Source: Haliscomenobacter hydrossis DSM 1100 (GTDB taxonomy: Bacteria; Bacteroidota; Bacteroidia; Chitinophagales; Saprospiraceae). From it: 64,000 bases of DNA. The translations under genes were made by a program, and so were the position numbers. The stretch covers positions 682,001 to 746,000 of the forward strand of contig NC_015510.1 in the NCBI RefSeq assembly GCF_000212735.1, in the 5' to 3' direction. Shown here piece after piece: positions 28,145 to 37,580 of the stretch (the stretch's first letter is position 1; the number at the start of each line of letters is the position of its first letter). Under the pieces are notes generated by a model that made no database searches, was not told where the DNA came from, and saw only the letters and a list, made by a program, of their open reading frames with translations.

Positions 28145-29824
28145 CTAGCCCCATTCCACAAGGAGTATTCCATGCATCCAGGGTAATCTTACCATAGAAA
28201 GGGTCCAGGGCAATTCCGTGAGCAGGATATCAACGCCCCGCTGCTCAACCTGAAGAAGCCAATCCTTATTGCGACCCTTAGAAAGTTTGCCTTCTCTACA
28301 AAAGAAGGTACCCCGAAGTCCATCAGCACTGGTATTACCAAGTGCGCTCCAGTGACCAATTACCGAATGCAGCAATTTATCAGCTTCCATTTTTTCATGT
28401 TTGGTCAAATGAACTTGCCTCCGAATGGGCAAGTCAAACGGCACTCCACAGAGTAATTTGTTTAAGGGAAGCTCGTGTTCCATCATACCTATTCTCCCTA
28501 TCGCAAGGTACTGAAGCAATGAGATGGCGCGTTCCGGATTTTCGATCTTACCATCTTTTGCTAACCCCAAAGACTGAAACAACGCTGGCAAAAACGGGTG
28601 TAAAATGACCAGGCCAGCATTTCGAACATATATGTCCAGGTCATCGGCTTCGCGGATTTTTTCGTTCAAATCCTCGGTGCCTAATCGGGGTGATGCAGCA
28701 CCGTATTCTTCGCTCAGATTATCTTCAGCGTCCGTTTTGGTGACTTCCAGTAGTGTTGATCCCACTTCACTGGGTGGTTTGGTGGCAATTGCTTGATCGG
28801 GTAATTCCGAGTTTTGCGCATCCGCGGGCGAATTGCCTGGAGATAGTACGAGGTCGTTGCTGAAAAAACCTCCACTTTTTATCCGCTGGAGAACTGATTC
28901 AGGCAAATTTTCTCCCTGGAGGACTGGCAAGAGGAGTGCTTCAAATTCAGCCGGCTGATGTGTTGCCCAAGCGACCAGTTCAGTGTTTGATAATTGGGGC
29001 TGATCTATAAAATTCTGCAAGGCTTGCAACCCTGGTAACGGCAGTTTCAAGCTTGCTATTTTGGCCAGGGCATTGGGTTGATGGGCCAACTGTTTAGCCA
29101 TTTCTCTTGGCCAGATTGATCGAAGGTTTGCGGTCGGTTGTTCAAAAACGGTATTCCAGTATACAACTTCGGGCTGCTCGTTTTGCGGTCCGGTTATCCT
29201 GGCCATTGTTTTTACAAACATTGCCCACTCCGCAATTTCGGCTTTATTTTTGTCCAGAAAAACAATGGCGAGTTTACCCAACAGCTCTGGATTGAATTGT
29301 AATACCAGCCTTTGTCTCACCATCCTGGACTGGATAAGCGCTTGAAATTTCACCCTCCATTGCGAGGTCATTCCGCCCGTGAGCAGCGTCTTGATTTTTG
29401 CCTCAAAATTTAAAGTGGTTTCCACATTGACCCACCAAGGCAAGAGCCCCGTTTCTAAAAAATAGAAAAAAGCGGTCATTGTGTGCGCTGTTTCACTGAT
29501 CCCATCATCGCCGGGGAAGTGGGAACCAGGGTCCAGTTGCGCGGGCATTGGAAGCATCCCCTGAACTTGACGAGTGATTTGTTCCAATATTTCAGCCTCC
29601 CAGTTTCCACTTTCCTGCACATCGACCGTAAGCTCCAGTCGGTCGATGCGGAGGGTTTCACCCGGCTTGCTCTGCTGGTCGAACAGCACGCCGAGATGCT
29701 CGGCCAGCGGGCCATTTGCAAATCGGCTCAAGCGTTTCTGCCACTGCCAGCTTTGCGATAGCTCTGCTGTTTCCAGTTCGAGGATTTGCTTACGAATGAT
29801 GTGTGTCTGGCGCTTGTGCAACAT
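28145..29824 (-). CDS. Contractile injection system tape-measure protein (about 559 aa)
   Basis: Family CIS_TMP, thought to set the length of the tube and sheath. The N-terminal signature HIIRKQILELETAEL is followed by a beta-rich domain (LRIDRLELTVDVQESGNWE) and a variable helical middle. The diagnostic C-terminal block is also present (IYVRNAGLVILHPFLPALF, LLQYLAIGRIGMMEHELPLNKLLCG and the final LPWTLSMVRLPWMHGILLVEWG). The ATG at 29824 lies 2 bases past the upstream stop and is preferred over a TTG at 29836. It sits directly before the cargo gene. Confidence 0.85.
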   Translation of the reverse strand: MLHKRQTHIIRKQILELETAELSQSWQWQKRLSRFANGPLAEHLGVLFDQQSKPGETLRIDRLELTVDVQESGNWEAEILEQITRQVQGMLPMPAQLDPGSHFPGDDGISETAHTMTAFFYFLETGLLPWWVNVETTLNFEAKIKTLLTGGMTSQWRVKFQALIQSRMVRQRLVLQFNPELLGKLAIVFLDKNKAEIAEWAMFVKTMARITGPQNEQPEVVYWNTVFEQPTANLRSIWPREMAKQLAHQPNALAKIASLKLPLPGLQALQNFIDQPQLSNTELVAWATHQPAEFEALLLPVLQGENLPESVLQRIKSGGFFSNDLVLSPGNSPADAQNSELPDQAIATKPPSEVGSTLLEVTKTDAEDNLSEEYGAASPRLGTEDLNEKIREADDLDIYVRNAGLVILHPFLPALFQSLGLAKDGKIENPERAISLLQYLAIGRIGMMEHELPLNKLLCGVPFDLPIRRQVHLTKHEKMEADKLLHSVIGHWSALGNTSADGLRGTFFCREGKLSKGRNKDWLLQVEQRGVDILLTELPWTLSMVRLPWMHGILLVEWG

Positions 29825-29825
29825 T

Positions 29826-32800
29826 TCACCTGCCAATTATGGTATCCCCTGGTGTACCCGTTCTGGGGAAGATCGGGTCGAATGGTCTATCGTTCCCGTC
29901 CAAATCAATGACCTTGGTGGCCATCGAGAAACAGCCTTTTTTGGTAAAGCCAAAGAGCCGAACTGTCTGTAAGTTACCCTGATTAGGCTTGAATGAGGCA
30001 AGCGCCAACCTGTCATTGGGTTTATCAGATACGCCTTGTCCCATGTCCCAGAACCATTTCGAAACATCACCAGAGAGGTTTATGCCTTCCAAGCTCACGA
30101 CAAGTTGGCCTCTGATCAGGGTGATGCTCTTGATTTCAATACTTACTTTTGGTGCCTCGTCTCTACACCTTGCTTTCTCAGTGTCATGGTCATTGCACTT
30201 GTCGAAGTCAATGAGGTTAAACGGAGGCAGCTGAAATTTCGTGGTAAGGTTTAGTCGTGTTTCGGCGCTATCTGTGCCGATTTTAGGGGTCAAAGTTGTT
30301 GAGAAATCAGTTTGCGTTTTGTTCAAAAGGAAATTCCCTTCCACGCTCATATTGAAATCAAATGCAGTGAAATACTCGATTCGCAGCATAGCGTAGTTAT
30401 TTCTGTTCGTTTCGTAGCTGATTTTCCACCAGTTCTGCTGCGCTGCGGGTACTTTGCTCTGTACTGCTTGATTGAGTTTTTCCACCCATTCCTTCATTGT
30501 TGCATGAAATTTATCCGGCGAATACTGGGCAACATCGGTTGGGAATGGAGGCATAATGGCAGTCAGATCCAGGTTCTCATTGATCGCCAAGCGCTTGAAA
30601 TTCACTTCAATTTTTTTGTATTGAGCATCATCAGTAGCTGGTTGCACCCATAGACGGTACAAACTGCTCAGTGCTTTGCCATCTCCTGGAAGATCACAGG
30701 CTTTTTTGGTTACGGCCACTGTCACCGCAGATTTGGCGGTGTTGCCGTTGCCATCTTTGACTTCGTAATCGATGACAACTTCCTGACCGGCCGCTGCTGC
30801 GCTTGGCGTATAAGTCAGTCCGCCATTGGCATTAAAGACGACTGTGCCCATTGCGGCATTTTTCAATTTTGCCGAAACAAGAACCAGGCTTGCTCCACTA
30901 TCGTTTTTAAGGACATCCAGTGTAAAAGGACTGGTAACATCAGTTGTACCGACGTCTGGCACAAGGTTAATCACAGAACAAGTATGATTGATCTCCAAAC
31001 TTACTGGCGGGCAGCCTGAGGCATCCCCTACTGTTATCGTGACGAGCTGTCCACTGGCCAACAAGGGAGTTTCGATGAAAAACGCACCTACATCTGCACC
31101 AGTACCTTCGGTATGGGCCACCTCGGCATCATCCAGTTTGAACGGCGGTTGTCCGTGGACAATGCGCAGGCGGGCAACAAAGAAAGCATTTGCTGCATCA
31201 CAATCAAATTTGACAGCACTGACCGTCATGCGTTGACCAGTGGTCACTTTTTTCGCCAGAGACTCACCACCTTCTGAGTCACGAATGACCAGGGTGTGTA
31301 CACCAGGGATGAGTTCAATTCCTCCATTGAACAACTCGTAGGCACCACCATCAACTTTTATCTCAAATGGCGCTACGCCATGCGTAACTTCAATGGTAAC
31401 AAACACTACGTCATTTTCATCGGGGCAGCCCAAAGTCACCGAGAATACCGGCCTTGAAGGCGGCAATACAAACTTAACTGGCGGGCAGTCGCTGCAACAA
31501 CGATTTGGCACGAAAAAATCGGCCAAAACCTTCCCCTCCGGTATATCGTAGCCCAGAAATGGTCTGCCCACCGGATTCACGACGCGGTTTTCTGGTATTT
31601 CCCGAAAAACCAATACAAATGTGCCTCCCACGGAAACACCCGCCTTGTGCTGTAAATCCGGATGATTCCCTGCAAAGCGGCTAAACCAAATCAACTCATC
31701 TATCACTTTGTGTTTGGCGTCCACTTCTTTTTTTAATTCCTTCAAACGATTGCGCAAACAGTTGCTTTGAAGCGCCTGCAATTCCTTGATCAAGGCCTGA
31801 ACTTCGGCTTCGGTCATCGTAGCATCCTTGTCGTTGGGATTATAAATTGCCAGATCACCCAGGTAAGCCAAGATAGAATTGTCCAGCAGCGTAAATTTGT
31901 CGTCAATCTGAGCATAGTCAAGGGAAGTAGCAGGTTTGCTCAACTCTTCGGTAATGGCAATCATGTCGGCTACGACATTGACCTTGTGTTCTGCCACTAC
32001 CTTGAACTCTTTGAGTGGGAGCCCCGAATATTCGGCATTACTGGCTAATTCCCTGTTTACTTCATTTTTCAATTTATCAACGGTATTGACTTCCTCCTTA
32101 CCTACTTTATTGAGGATAGCTCCTCCGATCAAATTGGAGTTGACGTTGATGCCGCTGAAAATTGGGGAGTTGCTTGGCAATAAAGAGGCTTTGATAGGAA
32201 GAATTGTTCCTGCAACCAATGGCTGTGTTGTTCTAGGTCGCACCGTTCCCACGGGGTTGATTGTGATTCCAGGGGGAAGTGTTGCACTCGGGGTGTCGGT
32301 CACTGGTGTCGGTGCTTTAACAATTTCTTTTAAAGCAGGAAGCCCCCGGGGTGTTTTTGGCTGAGTCAGTGCCGGTATTTTCTGCTGATAAAGGCAGTTT
32401 ATTTCGTTTACCCAAATGCGGTGAATCACGTCGAGGTCATTGTCGATACAGCGGTTTTTCCAGGGGTTGTCCTTGTCCTCTATGGCAAGATTATCGGCAT
32501 TAACCACAACGACATCAAAAGGCAGGCGGTAAGTTTTAATCGACTTCATGATGGCAGTCAGCACCTCGGTCCAGGGGCGGCCAATGTGTCCTTCTATCCT
32601 AAAAAAATTATAGGGTTCAAGGTCGTAGTTTAATGGGTTTTTTACAAAATCATCCTGAGCATAGCCAGGCGAATGATAGCCAAGGTTCTGTTTGGCTCTG
32701 CCTATGCGGGTTTTTTCATAATTCCAACGTTGGTGCAAGGCCGTTTCGCCAATCTCGTCGATGTAATAGTAAGGAATCGATTTTTTCGAAAGCGGCAGTT

Positions 32801-34040
32801 CTCCATAATGGGTTGGGGTGATGCGAATACCCTCAGCCACTCTGGTGGTCACCCGAAATTTGTCGATCATCATGACTATCCGCTCAAACAAATGGCGTAC
32901 TTCTTCTGCAGTTGTATCAGCCTGGGCAATGGCCAAAGACGGGCGAAAATGGTGACGTAGCTCCGGCTGTTCTGCCAAGACTTCACCAAGCAGCAAGTGC
33001 CTCGGAAACAAGGCTTCGTGGGGGCAGCACAATGCCATCAACTCCAATGCTTTCCACCGAAACTCGTCGTAAGCCTGGATGAGGTCACTCAACAGGTCGT
33101 AATAATATTGGGCATAATAAACCGGAATCCTGATTTTGACAAGGCTAAAAATGGAGAAAATGCTGCGAAATTGGGTCTCCAGCCGCTGCATTTTGGCGAT
33201 AAAATTGTAGCCCGGCGCAACGGAGTCCACCACTGGCATGAACACCCGGTAGGCTTCTGAAAGGGCAGCACCAATTTTGTGGAACATCGTCTCGGAACCA
33301 TCCAGTAACAGGGTTTTGTACGCATCAAAAATCTGTCGGGCTTCTACCATATCCGTGTTCGGCACGTTGAGGCGGGGCATACGCAGATCGGGCAACCCCA
33401 AACGGTCGACCAGATTGGGAAGGGTGTCCTGACCTGCCAGCTCAACGTTCAATTTCACCGCATTGGCCCGGGTGATCAACAGTGGGCGAATAGTAAGGAC
33501 AGCTTCTCGCCCTTTGTCGTCGCAAGAATTCGGGCTACAGTTTTTAAGTTGTTCGTTGTTTACCTCTACATACAACAAGACAACTTTGTCCACTAAAAAA
33601 ACAGCGTCAAGTGGAGTTGCCGTATCGTAATCAGCAGCAGCAGCGGGAATAAGTTGCCACAGTTCGTGTTGAGGCTTGGAGGTGTCACAATCGACGTGAA
33701 ATTTGGAATAGCCAGGGTTGGTTGGGGCATCATACTTTTTGAACCGATCTGCCGAAAAATCCAAAATGATAACGGGTTTGCAGGTTCCTGTTTCATCACC
33801 CACCATACCCACGTTAGCAAGGTAGCCCTCCGTAGTCACCCCACAGCCTTTAGAGATATGTATCGTTGCACTTGCCTCGTTCCAACTAAGCTCCAGACCA
33901 CATACGATTCCTACTCCAAACAAGTTGGTTCTACTGATTCGGGTCTGTTCATCGAGGTATGCTACAAGTTGGTTCAAGTGCGCCTTTGTCAGCACCTGAT
34001 TAGCTTCGAAAACTGGGTATGCATTTTTTTTCGGTATCAT
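29826..34040 (-). CDS. Giant multidomain eCIS structural protein with Ig/PKD-like modules (1404 aa)
   Basis: The N-terminal 120 residues (FEANQVLTKAHLNQLVAYLDEQTR, NLFGVGIVCGLEL) recall phage-tail or baseplate-associated proteins. The helical middle (about 230-800) contains a Pro/Thr-rich linker near 580-640. After a CCSDCPPVKF cysteine cluster (about 848) come SprB-like beta modules (about 860-1010), a cadherin/Big-type domain (about 1030-1115; FTLDVLKNDSG, GLTYTPSAAAAGQE, YEVKDGNGNT), and a C-terminal PKD-like domain (KWFWDMGQG). Such adhesion-type modules fit a tail fibre, receptor-binding protein or baseplate cage. It lies between the Afp12-like baseplate gene and the tape-measure gene, where Afp-type loci carry the fibre gene. 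Its role is inferred from position and domains. Confidence 0.65.
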   Translation of the reverse strand: MIPKKNAYPVFEANQVLTKAHLNQLVAYLDEQTRISRTNLFGVGIVCGLELSWNEASATIHISKGCGVTTEGYLANVGMVGDETGTCKPVIILDFSADRFKKYDAPTNPGYSKFHVDCDTSKPQHELWQLIPAAAADYDTATPLDAVFLVDKVVLLYVEVNNEQLKNCSPNSCDDKGREAVLTIRPLLITRANAVKLNVELAGQDTLPNLVDRLGLPDLRMPRLNVPNTDMVEARQIFDAYKTLLLDGSETMFHKIGAALSEAYRVFMPVVDSVAPGYNFIAKMQRLETQFRSIFSIFSLVKIRIPVYYAQYYYDLLSDLIQAYDEFRWKALELMALCCPHEALFPRHLLLGEVLAEQPELRHHFRPSLAIAQADTTAEEVRHLFERIVMMIDKFRVTTRVAEGIRITPTHYGELPLSKKSIPYYYIDEIGETALHQRWNYEKTRIGRAKQNLGYHSPGYAQDDFVKNPLNYDLEPYNFFRIEGHIGRPWTEVLTAIMKSIKTYRLPFDVVVVNADNLAIEDKDNPWKNRCIDNDLDVIHRIWVNEINCLYQQKIPALTQPKTPRGLPALKEIVKAPTPVTDTPSATLPPGITINPVGTVRPRTTQPLVAGTILPIKASLLPSNSPIFSGINVNSNLIGGAILNKVGKEEVNTVDKLKNEVNRELASNAEYSGLPLKEFKVVAEHKVNVVADMIAITEELSKPATSLDYAQIDDKFTLLDNSILAYLGDLAIYNPNDKDATMTEAEVQALIKELQALQSNCLRNRLKELKKEVDAKHKVIDELIWFSRFAGNHPDLQHKAGVSVGGTFVLVFREIPENRVVNPVGRPFLGYDIPEGKVLADFFVPNRCCSDCPPVKFVLPPSRPVFSVTLGCPDENDVVFVTIEVTHGVAPFEIKVDGGAYELFNGGIELIPGVHTLVIRDSEGGESLAKKVTTGQRMTVSAVKFDCDAANAFFVARLRIVHGQPPFKLDDAEVAHTEGTGADVGAFFIETPLLASGQLVTITVGDASGCPPVSLEINHTCSVINLVPDVGTTDVTSPFTLDVLKNDSGASLVLVSAKLKNAAMGTVVFNANGGLTYTPSAAAAGQEVVIDYEVKDGNGNTAKSAVTVAVTKKACDLPGDGKALSSLYRLWVQPATDDAQYKKIEVNFKRLAINENLDLTAIMPPFPTDVAQYSPDKFHATMKEWVEKLNQAVQSKVPAAQQNWWKISYETNRNNYAMLRIEYFTAFDFNMSVEGNFLLNKTQTDFSTTLTPKIGTDSAETRLNLTTKFQLPPFNLIDFDKCNDHDTEKARCRDEAPKVSIEIKSITLIRGQLVVSLEGINLSGDVSKWFWDMGQGVSDKPNDRLALASFKPNQGNLQTVRLFGFTKKGCFSMATKVIDLDGNDRPFDPIFPRTGTPGDTIIGR

Positions 34041-34125
34041 GGTTCTGATTTTTCTTAAAAAGGCAAATCGCCAATAGAAGGAGAAGAATCACGTCTATAC
34101 AAAAAAGTGAAGCAAAATCATCAAA

Positions 34126-37100
34126 TCATAAGCTACCTCCCAACGCGGTACTGTCCAGGCGCACCGGATTATCGTCATTCCCATCGTCGCAATCGTGCAA
34201 TGTGGCGGGCGGGTAAATGCTTTTCACACTGGTCAACAGGCCGATCAGGCGCTTGAGTTTTCGGCTGAGCTCAACCAGTTCATCAGGATACATCATGATA
34301 AAAAGTGAGGTAATGTCATCCTGAAGTTCTTTATTAAATACCCTTTTCAAGCCGGAGCAGTTTGTCCGGTCGGCAAAAAATTCCGCTAAAATGTCGGTCA
34401 CAATTGGTGTCAAATCCAAGTTTGGCAAGTCTACTCGGGTATTCAATTTGGCCGTCACCCGTTCGTAATAAGCGTGGCCAAACTTTTCGGACAATGCGCA
34501 GGCACAATTTTTTATCCGTTCTACTTCCTCCGGTTTGAGTACCACACGTTCTTCTTCAGCAAAAACTTGCTGAATTTTCCTGAGCAAGATCAGTCGTTCA
34601 AGGCCAGCACGCAATGGCATACGGGTACACCAATCGGTACGCGCTGCGGTAGTCAACCAATCTTCCCAAGCGGCTTTCAAACGGGTATACTGAAGCCCTT
34701 CCACGGCTACTATGGCGAAGTATGTTGCCATTTGCCCACGAATCTCCAGTTGCATGTCCCCCCAATTGCTAATAACGGGATCGATGATGTCCACAAAGGG
34801 ATCGTTGCTGGTAAAAAATAGGTCCAGTGCCTCCTGTGTATCGTCCTGTTCAAAAAATTCATGCGCTTTACCTTCCATCCACTCATCAAATCTGGCTTTA
34901 AAGGCTTGCCAGATTACTTCCAACGCTTGTTCGATTTCCGTACCATTTGGTTGTGTACCACCTGCTGACATCCCTTTTTGGCATAGGGTTTTTACAACTG
35001 GCTGTAGCCCCGCTGAGCAAGGATCAAATTCCAATCGTTCATCACCTACCCAGCATATTTTCACCAAAATATGCGCGGGTACTTCCATTTGAATGGTTCG
35101 ATCGGCATAACGCCGCCAGTTAAGATCTTCATCCGTCAGCCTTGCCCAGCCGGGCATCACTACGGTCATTTGAAACGAGTACGGCTCTGCGTCGTGGCAG
35201 GTCTGACAAGTGGGATCAAGGCATACGGGCATCACTGCATCCCCCGGAAATCTGGGCCGCAGCAAGAGATGTTCAATGAGGAAAATCTGTTTTTCGGTGG
35301 CCTCATCCAGGCCAAGTAGCCGGGCGATTCTGCGGCGAAGCACCGCATGGTTTTCATCTGAAATGGGTTCTTGATAGTTTATGGCCCGGGCACGATTTCG
35401 GCTATTGTCCGGGTGATTTTTCAGCAACTTAATCTTGGTTTCAATCAGCTCTTTTTGCGCTTGTATCCGATCGTCAGAAAGGGAAAACTGAAGGAGAGCG
35501 TAGTCTGTAAAATCCTCGGCAAAGCGGGCGAGCAGGTGGTCGAGGAAACGATTCCGACGATCGAGGCGCTCCGGCTCTGACTCCTGCAATTGTTCTAGAC
35601 GGTCTTCATCCAGCGACGCGGCAATTAACTCTTCCGAACCCTGGATAAGGTCATTGTCACGCAGGTTTTTGGTGAAATAAGTTTGCTCTACATCTGAATC
35701 TAGTGAAAAAAGATATTTGACATTGGCTACCTGAGCCAGTTGATTGGCCAATAGTTGTTCAAAAAACAGCAAAAATGCCTTGAGTTGTTTGGCTTGTGCA
35801 TGTCGTTCCGCCGGGGCATCTTTTCGAATTCCTTCACGACCAACCCCATAAGTCATTGGAAAAGAATACTGTACTGGAAAATATTGCCCGGGGTTCCGGT
35901 ATCGGCCGAGTGGTACGGCAAGATCTTCAGCTGGATGCTGGGTGATTTTCAAGCGTTCTGATTCGCCCCGGAGTTGTTGCAAGGTATGGTGTACCTCTTC
36001 TTCACGTGCAATGAATGGCAGACCGTTTTTGATGAACAAAAACTTGGAATTTTCGACGTAAAGACGTGGTTGGCAACGATCGCTGATTTCCAGGGTCCAT
36101 CTGGCGCTGAGTTGGTTGGGGTTGCCCCGATCCAGATCGGCCACCCCCCGTACTGGTTGCCCCAAATCGTCGTAGCGGGTGAGCATCAAGTCTTTTACGG
36201 CTATTACCCCTTCAATTTCCACCAATTGATTGATGAGATCAGAAGTGCGAAGCTGGGTTTTAAGCTGGGCTGCCTCCAGGTCGTTGGTTTTCAGGAATCC
36301 ATGTGACAACTGTGGGCCTTCAAAAATTTCTTCCACCGGGATTTTCTCTTCCAACATTTCACGCAGAGCATAGAATTTCACACTGGGATTGAAGTATTTT
36401 TCGATTTCGAAAAGCACCTGAGACTGTACTTTATCGATGTCCGCATCAGGTTTCACTTCAATGTCGGCACAAACTGCCACATCTTCCACGCCAACTCGCC
36501 CAACGCAACAAAAATCCTCGGCCAGGTTGCGGTGTGCATGAAGTTGATCCTGCACCAATAGCACAGCCTCTTGCACCTTGGCCATTTTTTCAAAAAACAG
36601 GGGGACGACGCCCGTCTCGGCTGCATTTTGCAATTGCTCCTTTAGTAATGCTTTATCAAAGACCTCCCGAACCGCACTTTTGCCAAACAGTCTTACCGTA
36701 GCATCTTTAATGTACACAAATTCGCCATTATCCAATTTCACGCGCAAGGTGGTATAAAAAAGGTTTTGCCAATTGCGTAGGTCGGTATTGGTAGCTTCTG
36801 CTCCCTCGGTATTCAGGGAAATACGCTGCATCGAAATGGTATTGATCTTTCCGGGGGCAACCGTCCATTTGCCGTCAACCCTGGTTTTAATCAAAACCTG
36901 CTCCCAAAATAATGGATCCAAATCAGGGAAGCGCAACTCCAACACTACCGGATATCGACGATTTTCAACGTCGTTTTTCACCGTAAACTGATTGCGTAGT
37001 TTCCGATTGTTGAGGTCACCGAGTTTGGGGTCATTCTCCAGTTCTAACAGTACATCGTAGGTTCCCTTGGGGATCACCTTTATTTCTTGCTCCTGCTTGG

Positions 37101-37536
37101 CAGGGTGGGCATATACGAGTTTACTTTCCTGGCAGTTACCATATAGACCAATTTCACAGGCACAACTTCTACACACCAGCCAGGCGTTTCGGACAGGATC
37201 CAGATCAACCAACAATCGACGATAATCATTCACCGTCAGTGGATTGGTGGTCAAAATATTGCGCGCAGTAAACAATGCCTGGAGCTCAGGTGTTGGTACC
37301 TTCCCAGGTGGGTTGGCCAACAAGTCTTTAATGTCCCAACCAGTGCGAAAACCCAGGTCAGTAATGGCGTAACAAAGGGCTTCGAGGATGGTAATGCCGG
37401 GATCGTGGGAATTGTAGTCCGTCCATTCCAAACTTCCCATCTGTTCAATAAACTCAATGCCCTTGCGCCGCAGGAAGTAATAATCTTCGCTGTGCTTGAA
37501 GTCAGGATTCTTAGCAATTAGGGCTTGGTTGGTCAT
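34126..37536 (-). CDS. eCIS baseplate protein, Afp12/gpJ-like (1136 aa)
   Basis: Large baseplate component. The N-terminal segment LEWTDYNSHDPGITILEALCYAITDLGFRT is the signature found in eCIS and phage baseplate-J-type proteins. The rest is a long alternating beta/alpha protein with paired cysteines (VCRSCACEIGLYGNC near 130; CLDPTCQTC near 765). The C-terminal third is helical. In known eCIS particles two such proteins make the wedge ring around the spike. It starts 44 bases after the Afp11-like gene. Compared with Afp12 it is long, consistent with the enlarged baseplates reported in Bacteroidota eCIS (AlgoCIS). Confidence 0.8.
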   Translation of the reverse strand: MTNQALIAKNPDFKHSEDYYFLRRKGIEFIEQMGSLEWTDYNSHDPGITILEALCYAITDLGFRTGWDIKDLLANPPGKVPTPELQALFTARNILTTNPLTVNDYRRLLVDLDPVRNAWLVCRSCACEIGLYGNCQESKLVYAHPAKQEQEIKVIPKGTYDVLLELENDPKLGDLNNRKLRNQFTVKNDVENRRYPVVLELRFPDLDPLFWEQVLIKTRVDGKWTVAPGKINTISMQRISLNTEGAEATNTDLRNWQNLFYTTLRVKLDNGEFVYIKDATVRLFGKSAVREVFDKALLKEQLQNAAETGVVPLFFEKMAKVQEAVLLVQDQLHAHRNLAEDFCCVGRVGVEDVAVCADIEVKPDADIDKVQSQVLFEIEKYFNPSVKFYALREMLEEKIPVEEIFEGPQLSHGFLKTNDLEAAQLKTQLRTSDLINQLVEIEGVIAVKDLMLTRYDDLGQPVRGVADLDRGNPNQLSARWTLEISDRCQPRLYVENSKFLFIKNGLPFIAREEEVHHTLQQLRGESERLKITQHPAEDLAVPLGRYRNPGQYFPVQYSFPMTYGVGREGIRKDAPAERHAQAKQLKAFLLFFEQLLANQLAQVANVKYLFSLDSDVEQTYFTKNLRDNDLIQGSEELIAASLDEDRLEQLQESEPERLDRRNRFLDHLLARFAEDFTDYALLQFSLSDDRIQAQKELIETKIKLLKNHPDNSRNRARAINYQEPISDENHAVLRRRIARLLGLDEATEKQIFLIEHLLLRPRFPGDAVMPVCLDPTCQTCHDAEPYSFQMTVVMPGWARLTDEDLNWRRYADRTIQMEVPAHILVKICWVGDERLEFDPCSAGLQPVVKTLCQKGMSAGGTQPNGTEIEQALEVIWQAFKARFDEWMEGKAHEFFEQDDTQEALDLFFTSNDPFVDIIDPVISNWGDMQLEIRGQMATYFAIVAVEGLQYTRLKAAWEDWLTTAARTDWCTRMPLRAGLERLILLRKIQQVFAEEERVVLKPEEVERIKNCACALSEKFGHAYYERVTAKLNTRVDLPNLDLTPIVTDILAEFFADRTNCSGLKRVFNKELQDDITSLFIMMYPDELVELSRKLKRLIGLLTSVKSIYPPATLHDCDDGNDDNPVRLDSTALGGSL

Positions 37537-37580
37537 TTATTTTTTGGCTAAAGAATGATCAAAAGTTGCGTCTTGTAATG

